Notes: generated by a model from the letters alone, not told the origin. A stretch of DNA of 28,472 nucleotides from Flavobacteriaceae bacterium (GCA_030618945.1 JAUXCI010000002.1:1-28472), one strand, 5' to 3'. Shown: positions 8,833 to 16,721, counted from the first letter of the stretch. Numbers and translations: made by a program.

Positions 8833-9284
8833 TCAATATACACCGTATAAATATCAGACTGAGCATCTTGTTCATAATCTGCCTTATCAATACGGATTTC
8901 GTTATATCTCGAAAAACTACAGCAATTTTCGCTAACTCTTTCTGAGTCTACATAAAGATTCAAAATGTCATTATCTGCAATCTTTAAAACAACATGGGCA
9001 ATTTTAGAATCCCAGCCAATCGACCCTATACTGATTAGGTTTATATCATTTTCATCTAAAAAAACAAATTGTCTTTTTGAATTGTCTTCAATATTTAAAA
9101 CCTGTATCTGTGAGGAAGAATAAGTTCCATTCGTAAACAGATTTTCACCAGTTTCCTTATCAACGATCTCAAAAGTGAATCCCATTGGAGGCGTAAAACA
9201 AAGATAATCTTCACAATCGTCAGTGTCACAGGCTTGAATAAATAACAAACAAATTATGACAACATATTTTAAGCCATTTTTCAT
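8829..9284 (-). CDS. hypothetical lipoprotein
   Basis: A 151-residue exported protein of unrecognised family. The N-terminus MKNGLKYVVIICLLFIQAC is a lipoprotein signal peptide with the lipid-attachment Cys at position 19. The mature part is Cys-rich near its start (CDTDDCEDYLC) and has a later Cys pair (SENCCSF), suggesting disulfides. It looks mostly beta (FTFEIVDKETGENLFTNGTYSSSQ). ATG 9284 was chosen over an in-frame TTG at 9302 because it puts the signal peptide at the N-terminus. It lies downstream of a Tat-signal stump and a DUF1080 gene on the same strand; no function can be assigned. The PPMGFTFEIVDKETGE start resembles small orphan lipoproteins of flavobacteria as I recall them. Confidence 0.75.
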   Translation of the reverse strand: MKNGLKYVVIICLLFIQACDTDDCEDYLCFTPPMGFTFEIVDKETGENLFTNGTYSSSQIQVLNIEDNSKRQFVFLDENDINLISIGSIGWDSKIAHVVLKIADNDILNLYVDSERVSENCCSFSRYNEIRIDKADYEQDAQSDIYTVYID

Positions 9285-9333
9285 AACAACAAGGATTTTC
9301 AATCAAGCCACTAAAATAGCTGGTTTTGTTTTA

Positions 9334-9468
9334 TTATAAACTGAGTATTATCATGAATAAGGATTCAAATTCTATAGTGCTAAACGACAATAAACTTGTT
9401 CCAACAAGCGGTGTGGCTATGGCAATTTTTAGTCCGCTTTTTACGAATTCTCTTCTTGTTTTTTCCAT
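9334..9468 (-). pseudogene. stump of a Tat-exported protein (signal peptide only)
   Basis: A 44-codon frame starts MEKTRREFVKSGLKIAIATP, with a twin-arginine motif (RREFVK), a hydrophobic stretch (IAIATPLVGTSLLSF) and then an unrelated short tail ending at TAA. In Bacteroidota this type of N-terminus is typical of Tat-exported sugar-phosphate isomerase/epimerase-like or Gfo/Idh/MocA proteins, which often sit beside DUF1080 genes. Here it follows the DUF1080 gene by 45 bp on the same strand, and no catalytic domain follows. I read it as the 5' remnant of a deleted gene; a real 44-residue peptide is less likely. Confidence 0.6.
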
Positions 9469-9513
9469 AATTTATTCATCTTAATAAGCCCGTCTTGATA
9501 AGTTGAATTTTGT

Positions 9514-10398
9514 TTATTGATAAAATTGTGCATATTCCTTCGGTAAAGATTCTAAATTTCTGATTTCAATGTTTTTATAAAAAACCTCAGCCGCTTCACT
9601 TTGTAATTGAATTTTTCCTTTTAACAAAGGGATCTTTTTACCATCTTCAACATACCTTGAATCTTTAAGAATCATTACTACTTGTCCATTTACAATATGA
9701 ATACTTTTGTTTTCAAAACAGATGAGTTCCATCACATTCCATTCGCCGTGAGGCTTTTCAAAGTTTGCGCTCCGCATACAATAACTCGGTATGTCTTCTC
9801 CCTCACCTATACCAATAAAATCCTGGCTTGAGTCTGCGACAGGACTCATGATATATTCAGGGATATATGCTCTGATATCAATAGCTGAGTTCGCCTGATT
9901 CCAGAAATCGCCCATATGCCCCTGCATCACCTGAAACTCCTGAGAAAGCATCCATGACCTCCAGCTTTCTGCTCCATGTGGTCCAATAGAGTGGTACAAA
10001 ATACCTGAATCCTTTAAAAGATCTTTCCTGGGGTGCCATACTTTATCCCCCCACTTTACCTCCAGTTTGAGGTGGTAATTTTTAAATTCTTTTTTGGTTA
10101 CTACGCATCCGTAAATTTCACCACTTATTCTTAGTACAGGTTCACCATTCTCTTCCACAACAGTGAAAACGTCGTATTGATTCTTATTAAGACCTACGGG
10201 TTTCATTATATTTCCTTGTTCATCTAAAGGGATTTTTCCGTTATATCCTTCCGGATAACTATAGCTTAAATAATTATCCCATTGTGATAAATCCTTGTCA
10301 AGCAATTTTGTCCAGCTGTTTTTTTCCTTGCAAGACGACAAAGCGAGGAGCAGAAATAATAAGGTTTTAAAGAATCTAAGCGAGGTTTTGGGTACCAT
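9514..10398 (-). CDS. DUF1080 (3-keto-disaccharide hydrolase-like) lipoprotein
   Basis: A 294-residue lipoprotein: signal peptide MVPKTSLRFF...LLALSSC with lipid-attachment Cys23. The rest is a DUF1080 concanavalin-like fold, beginning SWTKLLDKDLSQWDNY and with characteristic blocks FKNYHLKLEVKWG, DSGILYHSIGP, SQEFQVMQGHMGDFW, HGEWNVMELICF and GKIQLQSEAAEVFYKNIEIR. Members of this family include enzymes acting on 3-keto-glucosides and related sugars, and many are of unknown specificity. It is probably anchored in the outer or periplasmic membrane leaflet and involved in carbohydrate processing. The associated oxidoreductase or isomerase expected next to it is reduced to a signal-peptide stump, so this gene may now act alone. 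No upstream operon partner: the 176-bp gap to cbpM holds no recognisable signal. Confidence 0.9.
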   Translation of the reverse strand: MVPKTSLRFFKTLLFLLLALSSCKEKNSWTKLLDKDLSQWDNYLSYSYPEGYNGKIPLDEQGNIMKPVGLNKNQYDVFTVVEENGEPVLRISGEIYGCVVTKKEFKNYHLKLEVKWGDKVWHPRKDLLKDSGILYHSIGPHGAESWRSWMLSQEFQVMQGHMGDFWNQANSAIDIRAYIPEYIMSPVADSSQDFIGIGEGEDIPSYCMRSANFEKPHGEWNVMELICFENKSIHIVNGQVVMILKDSRYVEDGKKIPLLKGKIQLQSEAAEVFYKNIEIRNLESLPKEYAQFYQ

Positions 10399-10573
10399 GT
10401 AAATAGGTTTTGATAGATGTTGGTTATAAATCGATTAGTTGTATCAATCCAATAAAAATAAGAAAAATAAGGACCGCTATAACTTATCAGAAAAAAAACA
10501 GTGGCATATACGGAGTCTGGATAAAGGCCGGGTGAGAAATTACCAATTTCAAATACTGAAAAGCTTTTAAAAT

Positions 10574-10870
10574 TTAGTTTTCATACAGTCCCAATCTGTT
10601 TTTTATATGCAATAATTCTGTTTGCAAATTATCTATTTTATCTAACAGATTTAAAACGGTATCAATACCTTCAAGATTGATATACAAATCTTGATGCAAT
10701 CGAATTATTTTTTCAAGCTCATTAATGCTGTCTGTATGCAAATAATGAGTTTGTTCAATCGTGGTAATTTCGATCAAATCAAATTCCATCAAGCCATTAA
10801 AAAATGACATTTCCACATGATAATGTGTACACAATTTGTCAATTGGTATTAAGTTTTCCATGCTCATCAT
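10574..10870 (-). CDS. cbpM: chaperone modulator CbpM
   Basis: A 98-residue MerR-HTH-like protein that, in the characterised E. coli pair, binds the J domain of CbpA and inhibits it. Visible features are the N-terminal helix-turn-helix-like segment ([26 protein letters not shown]) and a C-terminal coiled helix ([28 protein letters not shown]). Its start ATG overlaps the cbpA stop by 4 bp (ATGA), so the two are translationally coupled, the order expected for cbpAM. An internal ATG (MENLIPID, third Met) could also serve as start. Confidence 0.9.
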   Translation of the reverse strand: MMSMENLIPIDKLCTHYHVEMSFFNGLMEFDLIEITTIEQTHYLHTDSINELEKIIRLHQDLYINLEGIDTVLNLLDKIDNLQTELLHIKNRLGLYEN

Positions 10871-11754
10871 GATCTTAATTTATTTAACTCATTGAACAAT
10901 TCTTTTTCTTTTGCAGTGAGGTTCGCAGGGGTCCTGATTTGATAAGTAAAGAACATGTCTCCAAACTCTCCTTCTCTTTTATAAACTGGGAAACCTTTTC
11001 CTTTAAGTTTGACCTTAGTCCCGTTTTGTGTTTCGGGTTTTATCTTAAGTTTTACCTTGCCCTTAAAGGTTTCTGCCATTATATCTCCGCCAAGTATTGC
11101 CGTATACAGATCTAAATCAATAGTTTTATAAAGGTTACTACCGTCCAGTTTAAAGCCAGAATTATTGCTAATGACAAAACGAAGTAGTAAGTCTCCCTTA
11201 GGTCCGCCATTTATTCCATCGCCTCCCTGACCCTTAATTCTTATAACCTGATTGTTTTTAACCCCGGCTGGAATTGTTAACCTAATATTTTTACCATTAA
11301 CAGTTAAAGTTCGTTTATCTGTTTGGTAAATATCTGTTAAGTTTAGGCGTAATTCAGCATTATAGTCTTGTCCTTTAAATTTCACCCGTGATCCTCTGCC
11401 TCTTGCTTGACCGCCCCCAAACATGGATTCAAAAAAATCAGAATAATCATGGTCAGCAAAACCTTCCTGTGACCCCCGGCTTTGTCTGTAAGCACCTTGT
11501 TGTTGCTCAGCTTTCTCAAATTGTTCAGCGTGTTTCCAGTCTTTCCCGTATTTGTCATATTTCTTACGGTTCTCTACGTTGCTCAACACTTCGTTAGCTT
11601 CGTTGATTTCTTTGAATTTTTTTTCTGCTTCCTTATCGTCTGGATTCAAATCAGGGTGGTATTTACGTGCTAATTTGCGATACGCTTTTTTGATCTCCGA
11701 TTCCTTTGCCGATTTTTGAAGCCCCAGAATTTTATAATAGTCTATAAATGCCAT
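10867..11754 (-). CDS. cbpA: DnaJ-class co-chaperone CbpA
   Basis: A 295-residue Hsp40 that stimulates DnaK ATPase and holds unfolded proteins. The J domain occupies about residues 1-70, with the HPD motif at 33-35 ([10 protein letters not shown]). A Gly/Phe-rich linker with [15 protein letters not shown] follows, then two C-terminal beta-barrel substrate-binding domains ([37 protein letters not shown]). The CxxCxGxG zinc domain of DnaJ is absent, which makes this the CbpA type. It is translationally coupled to cbpM downstream, so the pair is likely co-regulated, perhaps in stationary phase or stress. The 207 bp before it contain no convincing promoter. Confidence 0.93.
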   Translation of the reverse strand: MAFIDYYKILGLQKSAKESEIKKAYRKLARKYHPDLNPDDKEAEKKFKEINEANEVLSNVENRKKYDKYGKDWKHAEQFEKAEQQQGAYRQSRGSQEGFADHDYSDFFESMFGGGQARGRGSRVKFKGQDYNAELRLNLTDIYQTDKRTLTVNGKNIRLTIPAGVKNNQVIRIKGQGGDGINGGPKGDLLLRFVISNNSGFKLDGSNLYKTIDLDLYTAILGGDIMAETFKGKVKLKIKPETQNGTKVKLKGKGFPVYKREGEFGDMFFTYQIRTPANLTAKEKELFNELNKLRS

Positions 11755-11961
11755 ATTGTCTTTTAAACATTGTCTTTTGTTTCTGTCGTCCTAATCTTTG
11801 AATTTTCAATCTGAAATAGTAACCCGGAAACCATTGTTCTCCTACAAACCATAGTGAAGCACAATTGAACCCTTAATTTAAAGCATCTTATGATAAAATC
11901 CAATGAAATAAATCAATAATATCAACAAGGTCTATGATCTGAATCAGTGCAGGTGAATTTT

Positions 11962-12330
11962 TTATTGAGATAAAAGCCACTTAACACGGTCATAGGACAT
12001 GATATAATGCAATCCCACCGATATTCCAAAGACAAGACTCATCATAGTATAGCCCATATCGTATAAGGCCCAGACCGAAATTATAAAAATCGTTAATTCA
12101 ATTACCAATCGAATAATACCAGGAGTTACAATTGGCGCCTTACCCGAGCGGCTAGGATCATCAGGAACAGCAAAAACACCCCATATAACAGCAAATAAAA
12201 TGGGTAATGTCAAGGCCAATAGTAAAGCCGTTAATCCTTGGCTTTGTTTCCAGCCCCAAAGCCCCATAATGAACAGTGCCATGATTTCAAGTAGAAATCT
12301 AAAGAGCAGGTTTATTGGATGTGAGCCCAT
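11962..12330 (-). CDS. YrdB family (DUF2568) membrane protein
   Basis: A 122-residue integral membrane protein with four hydrophobic helices (about residues 8-27, 30-55, 68-88 and 92-112). The conserved WGVFAVPDDPSRSG block between helices 2 and 3 is diagnostic of DUF2568. The function of the family is unknown. It is divergent from the winged-helix regulator at 12493; the 162-bp gap between their start codons carries the operator-like repeats at 12436-12495, so the regulator may control both genes. Confidence 0.85.
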   Translation of the reverse strand: MGSHPINLLFRFLLEIMALFIMGLWGWKQSQGLTALLLALTLPILFAVIWGVFAVPDDPSRSGKAPIVTPGIIRLVIELTIFIISVWALYDMGYTMMSLVFGISVGLHYIMSYDRVKWLLSQ

Positions 12331-12435
12331 AGGGTTGATTTTGTAGAACTTAGTTATAGAGAATACATTAAAACTACTGATATTAGTTCATATTTACAAT
12401 CTACTTCCAGCTTTTTGTACATGAAAAGAAAATCA

Positions 12436-12495
12436 CATTAACTTTCCGTTCCGGAAAGTTATACTTATGTTTGTTTCCACATTGGAAAGTTAATG
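12436..12495. promoter_or_regulatory. three-copy operator-like motif (GGAAAGTT)
   Basis: CATTAACTTTCC at 12436-12447 is the exact reverse complement of GGAAAGTTAATG at 12484-12495, and a third copy, GGAAAGTT, lies at 12453-12460. Copies 1 and 2 form a perfect 8-bp-arm palindrome with a 5-bp spacer; copy 3 overlaps the ribosome-binding region and the start codon of the regulator gene. They flank a TATGTTTG -7 box. This is the layout of an autorepressor site. Confidence 0.7.
12466..12473 (+). promoter_or_regulatory. -7 promoter element of the winged-helix regulator
   Basis: TATGTTTG matches TAnnTTTG and ends 19 bp before ATG 12493. It lies between the second and third operator copies, so a bound repressor would block it. 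Confidence 0.5.
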
Positions 12496-12783
12496 AATAA
12501 TTCGAATTTTGATACGCTTATACACGCACCAAATCGCCTCCAAATTTGTGCATTACTGGCTCCTTTTAAGGAAATGGAATTTCGCGTTTTAGGCAAGGAG
12601 TTAGGGGTAAGTGATTCGGTACTCTCTAAACATATAAAAATGTTGGAAGATGTGGGCTATGTTAAGCAAACTAAAAGCAAGGTAAATGGAAGAGAACGCA
12701 GGTGGTTTTATTTAACCGGAAAAGGTAGAATGGCCTTTGACCTGCATGTCAAAGAACTGAAACGCATTGTAGGTGAATTTTAA
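12493..12783 (+). CDS. winged-helix transcriptional regulator (MarR/ArsR-like)
   Basis: A 96-residue, single-domain DNA-binding protein. The recognition helix-turn-helix is in RVLGKELGVSDSVLSKHIKMLEDVGYV; the wing is VKQTKSKVNGRERRWFYLTGKGRMAF. This resembles the HTH_34/MarR-like small repressors that bind as dimers and have no separate ligand domain. Its own promoter contains three copies of GGAAAGTT, two in an inverted arrangement, and the third overlaps the start codon, so autoregulation is likely. The divergent YrdB-family gene is the obvious second target. It ends 178 bp before the peptide-export cluster; control of that cluster cannot be excluded but is not shown, since no GGAAAGTT copy was found in front of it. 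Confidence 0.85.
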   Translation: MNNSNFDTLIHAPNRLQICALLAPFKEMEFRVLGKELGVSDSVLSKHIKMLEDVGYVKQTKSKVNGRERRWFYLTGKGRMAFDLHVKELKRIVGEF

Positions 12784-12799
12784 TTTCATATTTTCTTCC

Positions 12800-12887
12800 A
12801 TTTCACCTATCAAATTAATCAACTATATCGATCTGAAAATATATCCATTTGCAGTATGGATTTGCCCTACTCATTTGAAGGTGAAAT
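12800..12887. repeat. spaced inverted repeat upstream of the peptide-export cluster
   Basis: ATTTCACCTATCAAAT (12800-12815) pairs with ATTTGAAGGTGAAAT (12873-12887), 15 bp with one bulged A. Inside the 57-bp spacer, ATCCAT (12843-12848) pairs with ATGGAT (12856-12861) around a 7-base loop. If transcribed, it would form a nested stem ending 74 bp before the HlyD-like start. It may be a terminator for the preceding gene, an RNA leader, or a protein-binding site. Confidence 0.5.
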
Positions 12888-12961
12888 AAACCTAAAATTT
12901 CCAATTTCTGCTGAATATTGTATGCTGGCTTTTTATAATCCTCATTAGCCGCTTAACAAAG

Positions 12962-13492
12962 ATGAACAATATATTCCCAAAAGAGATCATAGAATACAGC
13001 GTTGAATGGCATCGCTACCAACACCTTAGAAAGAGTAGAATAATATATACTGTTCTGCTGGCAAGCTTCTCATTTATGATCTTCGCAATTCCATTTGTAA
13101 AAATTGATTTATATACTTCAAGTCATGGGGTAATTAGAAAAAAGGACATAGAAAACCATAATTTGATAGTTGAGTGTTATGTAAGTCCCTCTGAGCTTGG
13201 ATTCCTTCGTCTAAATGATCTTGTAAAATTTCAAATTGACGCTTTTCCTCACAATCAATGGGGGCTGGCAAGTGGTAAGGTTCTGCATATCAATTATGAC
13301 CTCACTATGGTACAGAATAAGCCCATGTTTAAAGTGGTTTGTTCTCTCAATGAAACATCACTTTTTCTATCCAAAAGCATCTGCGGAAATCTCCGAAAAG
13401 GTATGACACTTGCCGCTAGGTTCACCCTTGCCAAAAGGACCGTCTTTCAACTTTTGTTTGATAAAACAGATGACTCGAACCAACCTAGCTAA
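12962..13492 (+). CDS. short HlyD-like membrane fusion protein of a peptide exporter
   Basis: A 176-residue adaptor. It has a cytoplasmic N-terminus (NIFPKEIIEYSVEWH), one membrane helix (about 27-47) and the short motif SSHGVIRKK. It then goes directly into the C-terminal half of HlyD proteins (CYVSPSELGFLRLNDLVKFQIDAFPHNQWGLASGKVLHI) and the distal beta domain (GNLRKGMTLAARFTLAKRTVFQLLFDK). HlyD proteins that pair with C39-peptidase ABC exporters in Bacteroidota are usually about 380-430 residues; the lipoyl domain and alpha-helical hairpin expected after GVIR are absent, and the frame is clean across the junction. It lies 9 bp upstream of the ABC gene, so they form one operon. Either a natural minimal adaptor or an in-frame deletion; without the hairpin, contact with a TolC-like outer membrane channel would need another protein. 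Confidence 0.8.
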   Translation: MNNIFPKEIIEYSVEWHRYQHLRKSRIIYTVLLASFSFMIFAIPFVKIDLYTSSHGVIRKKDIENHNLIVECYVSPSELGFLRLNDLVKFQIDAFPHNQWGLASGKVLHINYDLTMVQNKPMFKVVCSLNETSLFLSKSICGNLRKGMTLAARFTLAKRTVFQLLFDKTDDSNQPS

Positions 13493-13501
13493 CCAAAAAA
13501 T

Positions 13502-15661
13502 ATGCCCAAAATTTCCATTAAACAACACGATATAACAGATTGCGGGGCTGCCTGTTTGGCCTCTGTTTCAGCCTATTACAGGCTTGAAATTCCTATTTCC
13601 AAAATCAGACAATTCACCGGTACAGATAAAAAGGGAACCACGGTATTAGGCATGTTGGAAGGCGCTCAAAAACTAGGTTTTGACGCAAAAGGAGTTCGTG
13701 GAAACCAGGAAAGTCTGCTAAAAATACCTAAACCTGCCATTGCACACGTTATTGTAAAAAAGCAATTACAACACTATGTTGTTATTTACAAAGTATCCAA
13801 AACCAAAATTGAAATCATGGATCCTGGAATGGGGAAAAAAATAACCCTATCTGTAAAGGATTTTTTAAAACAATGGACTGGTATATTGGTTATCCTTTTA
13901 CCAAATGAGACTTTTGTTTCCAGAAATGAAAAGGTCTCTCTAATAGCAAGGTTCTGGTTTCTCTTAAAACCACATAAATTTACCTTTCTACAGGCGCTTA
14001 TTGGCTCAGTCTTTTACACCTTGCTTGGCTTTTCCGTTTCCATATATCTACAAAAAATTACGGATAATGTATTGATCAATGGGGATCATAAATTACTCAA
14101 TATCATGAGTATAAGCATGATTATCTTATTGATTATTCAAACCCTCCTCAGTGTTTTTAAAGACGTTTTTCTTATACGAACAGGACAAGAAATTGACGCC
14201 AGATTAATTTTGGGCTATTATAAACACCTTTTAAAATTACCTCAGCAATTTTTCGATACTATGCGAGTAGGGGAGATCATTTCGAGGATAAATGATGCGG
14301 TAAAAATAAGAATGTTTATCAGTAACACCTCTCTAACGCTCATGGTCAATTTCTTTATCGTATTGTTTTCCTTTATGATCATGTTTACCTATTACTGGAA
14401 ACTCGGTTTGCTAATGCTATGCATCATCCCAATTTATCTGTTTATATTTCTGATAACCAATCATTTTAACAAAAAAACAGAAAGAAAAATCATGGAAGCT
14501 TCGGCTGATCTAGAAAGTCAACTCGTCGAATCATTGAACGCCATGAATACCATTAAACAATTTGGTCTTGAGGATTTTGCACATAACAAAACAGAAACCC
14601 GATTTATTAAACTCCTCAAGGTTGGTTATTTATCATCTATAAACCATGTGATTAGTTTTTCTTCAACTCAAAGTATTTCGAGCTTGTTTACCGTATTACT
14701 ATTGTGGGTGGGATCCTATTATGTCATCGCACAGGAATTATCCCCCGGGGAATTATTATCATTCTACGCGATAACAGGATACTTTACGGGCCCGGTATCC
14801 AGCTTGATATCTTCTAACAAAACCATTCAGAATGCTATAATTGCAGCCGATCGACTATTTGAAATTATGGATCTTGAAAGAGAAAGTTCAGCAAATAAAT
14901 ACGCATTAAAGAAAGCGTCTTTAGGCAATATTAATTTTAAAAATATCACTTTTCGATATGGGTCTAGACAAGAAATTTTCAAAGACTTCAATCTAATTCT
15001 AAAAAAAGGAGAAATCTCAGCTATTGTGGGTGAAAGCGGATCGGGAAAATCAACCTTACTTTATCTGCTTCAAAGCCTTTACTTATTGCAAAATGGCGGG
15101 ATATTTATAGGCAATCACAATTTAAAATATATCGATAAAACAAGTTTGACAAACATTTTAAGTGTCGTTCCACAAAAAATAGATCTTTTTGATGGAAACC
15201 TAATTGAAAATATTGCGGTGGGGGTACAGGAAGTAAACATGGAAAAAATTATGGATATCAGTAAAGAATTAGGGCTCTTGAAATTTATAGAAACTTTACC
15301 TCATGGATTTCAAACTCAAATAGGTGAAAACGGAACAGCCCTTTCGGGTGGCCAAAAACAAAGAATTGCCATTGCAAGAGCACTTTACCGAAATCCAGAA
15401 ATACTCGTGCTTGATGAGGCCACTTCCTCTCTCGATAGTAATTCAGAAGACTATGTTCAAAAAATAATGATGCGTTTAAAAGAACAAGGAAAAACAGTTT
15501 TGGTGATCTCTCACAGACTGAGCACCTTGGTTAACGCTGATACTATTTTCTTGCTCGATCAGGGAAAAGTCGTTGAACAAGGAAGCCACAAAAACTTGAT
15601 TATCAATAATGGTCCGTATCAAAATCTATGGGATAAGCAATTACCCAATAGGGTATGTTAG
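13502..15661 (+). CDS. C39 peptidase-containing ABC transporter, double-glycine peptide exporter
   Basis: A 719-residue exporter that cleaves double-glycine leaders and pumps the mature peptide across the inner membrane. The N-terminal C39 peptidase (about 1-130) has Cys14 in ITDCGAACLAS, His91 in HYVVIY and Asp107 in MDPG, the expected catalytic triad. A six-helix ABC membrane domain (about 155-440) follows. The nucleotide-binding domain has Walker A GESGSGKST (510-518), Q-loop PQ (557-558), signature LSGGQ (614-618), Walker B ILVLDEA (634-640) and the H-loop in VISHR. Overall it resembles PCAT-type transporters. It is 9 bp downstream of the short HlyD protein and 39 bp upstream of an HTH gene; three genes with matching leaders follow within 1.1 kb, so they are its likely substrates. 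Confidence 0.95.
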   Translation: MPKISIKQHDITDCGAACLASVSAYYRLEIPISKIRQFTGTDKKGTTVLGMLEGAQKLGFDAKGVRGNQESLLKIPKPAIAHVIVKKQLQHYVVIYKVSKTKIEIMDPGMGKKITLSVKDFLKQWTGILVILLPNETFVSRNEKVSLIARFWFLLKPHKFTFLQALIGSVFYTLLGFSVSIYLQKITDNVLINGDHKLLNIMSISMIILLIIQTLLSVFKDVFLIRTGQEIDARLILGYYKHLLKLPQQFFDTMRVGEIISRINDAVKIRMFISNTSLTLMVNFFIVLFSFMIMFTYYWKLGLLMLCIIPIYLFIFLITNHFNKKTERKIMEASADLESQLVESLNAMNTIKQFGLEDFAHNKTETRFIKLLKVGYLSSINHVISFSSTQSISSLFTVLLLWVGSYYVIAQELSPGELLSFYAITGYFTGPVSSLISSNKTIQNAIIAADRLFEIMDLERESSANKYALKKASLGNINFKNITFRYGSRQEIFKDFNLILKKGEISAIVGESGSGKSTLLYLLQSLYLLQNGGIFIGNHNLKYIDKTSLTNILSVVPQKIDLFDGNLIENIAVGVQEVNMEKIMDISKELGLLKFIETLPHGFQTQIGENGTALSGGQKQRIAIARALYRNPEILVLDEATSSLDSNSEDYVQKIMMRLKEQGKTVLVISHRLSTLVNADTIFLLDQGKVVEQGSHKNLIINNGPYQNLWDKQLPNRVC

Positions 15662-15700
15662 CCGAAATCCTGTATATAACAAAACCAAAAAATATTTACA

Positions 15701-16066
15701 ATGAATAACCTAAAACAACTGGAGCGACTTAGAAAAGTGCACAAACTAATCAAACTTGAAAACACTGGAACTCCCGCGGAACTAGCCCAGAAGCTTCGCA
15801 TAAGTACCAGACAGACCTACCTGGTATTGGAAGAGCTCAAAGAAATGGATGCGCCCATTCAATTCAATCGCAGAACAGGCACCTATTATTATGAATATGA
15901 ATACGAGTTGACCATAAATATTTCGATTCAGGTCCTGGCTCATGACAAACTTATGAGCATTTATGCAGGTAGAGGGGTTTCAAATTTCATTCAATCACTG
16001 CAAGGTTCTTGCAGCAAGCCCGATTATCTTCGCTATATCAGAGCAAAGCTAGAACTAACCGGTTAG
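15701..16066 (+). CDS. HTH protein of the peptide-export cluster
   Basis: A 121-residue protein with an N-terminal helix-turn-helix of the HTH_11-like type: LERLRKVHKLIKLENTGTPAELAQKLRISTRQTYLVLEEL, split here as helix 2 TPAELAQKLR and recognition helix STRQTYLVLEELKEM. A short wing, PIQFNRRTGTYYYEYEYEL, follows. The last 50 residues are unrecognised. Proteins with this N-terminus are frequent next to bacteriocin-type peptide genes in Bacteroidota as I recall, so it is probably the local regulator, acting on the peptide genes 68 bp downstream. No ligand domain is evident. Confidence 0.75.
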   Translation: MNNLKQLERLRKVHKLIKLENTGTPAELAQKLRISTRQTYLVLEELKEMDAPIQFNRRTGTYYYEYEYELTINISIQVLAHDKLMSIYAGRGVSNFIQSLQGSCSKPDYLRYIRAKLELTG

Positions 16067-16134
16067 AGGCAGCAAATATCTGAAAATAAAATGTTTAATC
16101 AGATTCGTTTATGCGTATCAAAAAAAATTTAATT

Positions 16135-16311
16135 ATGAAACAATTGGAATGTTATGGAGTAATAACCTTGGATCCTATCCAAAAAGTAGAAATTAACGGT
16201 GGAAACCCAATTCGCGTCGTTCTTGGCCTTGTCACAATGATTATAAGCCTTGGAAAAGCCACCGACCAGGCAACTGAGTGGTTTTTAGACGGATGGAATA
16301 ACCCAAATTAA
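16135..16311 (+). CDS. double-glycine leader peptide 1 (bacteriocin-like)
   Basis: A 58-residue precursor. ATG 16135 gives MKQLECYGVITLDPIQKVEINGG, a 23-residue leader ending Gly-Gly; an ATG at 16111 would add eight residues and is less likely. The mature part would be 35 residues starting NPIRVVLGLVTMIISLGKAT and ending EWFLDGWNNPN. It has one hydrophobic helix, no Cys, and a net charge near -1. Leader positions fit C39 recognition (hydrophobic residues at about -4, -7 and -12 from the cut). It follows the HTH gene and its stop overlaps the start of peptide 2 (TAATG). A classical cationic bacteriocin is not implied; it could also be a signalling peptide. Confidence 0.8.
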   Translation: MKQLECYGVITLDPIQKVEINGGNPIRVVLGLVTMIISLGKATDQATEWFLDGWNNPN

Positions 16312-16484
16312 TGACTATGGAAAATTTAATGATAACGAATTGTACAGCTCTTTCAGATTCAGAAATGAATTTAATCAATGGTGGAAGTCCAATAATTGAC
16401 GCTGTTGAATGGTATTACAAAACTATAGGTAGTTTTTATCGTGGAATTTGGGATGGACTGGCTGGAAATGAAGCCATAGCTTAA
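16311..16484 (+). CDS. double-glycine leader peptide 2 (bacteriocin-like)
   Basis: A 57-codon gene starting on the TAATG overlap with peptide 1. The in-frame ATG at 16317 gives the same 23-residue leader length as the other two peptides, MENLMITNCTALSDSEMNLINGG from that start, and may be the true start. The mature 32 residues are SPIIDAVEWYYKTIGSFYRG followed by IWDGLAGNEAIA, with a GIWDG (GxxxG) segment, rich in aromatic residues, no Cys, and a net charge near -2. Its overlap with peptide 1 suggests they are translated together and work as a pair. It is short enough to be missed by most gene finders. Confidence 0.75.
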   Translation: MTMENLMITNCTALSDSEMNLINGGSPIIDAVEWYYKTIGSFYRGIWDGLAGNEAIA

Positions 16485-16495
16485 AATATCAAAAA

Positions 16496-16720
16496 ATGAA
16501 AAACAAAAAATTTTTAGCTTATTTATTTCTTGTAGTTGGTCTAATGAATGCAATTGCTTTATTGGATACTATCCTGTCTGATAGCAATCTTCCTTTCACA
16601 ATTTTTTCATTTTCCACCAGTAAGGAAATCAATATAACCTTCTATGCTATATTAAGTTTTATACTTTTTTATACAGGAATTCGAGAGTACATAAGTATTA
16701 ATCAAAAAAAGAATAATTAA
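16496..16720 (+). CDS. small two-helix membrane protein, immunity protein candidate
   Basis: A 74-residue protein with two membrane helices, one at about residues 5-25 (FLAYLFLVVGLMNAIALL) and one at about 48-66 (FYAILSFILFYTGI), and a basic C-terminus (NQKKNN). No family was recognised. It lies between peptide 2 (11 bp after its stop) and peptide 3 (1 bp before its start), on the same strand. In bacteriocin loci a small membrane protein at this place usually protects the producer, so immunity is the first hypothesis. It could instead be an accessory export protein. Confidence 0.65.
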   Translation: MKNKKFLAYLFLVVGLMNAIALLDTILSDSNLPFTIFSFSTSKEINITFYAILSFILFYTGIREYISINQKKNN

Positions 16721-16721
16721 C

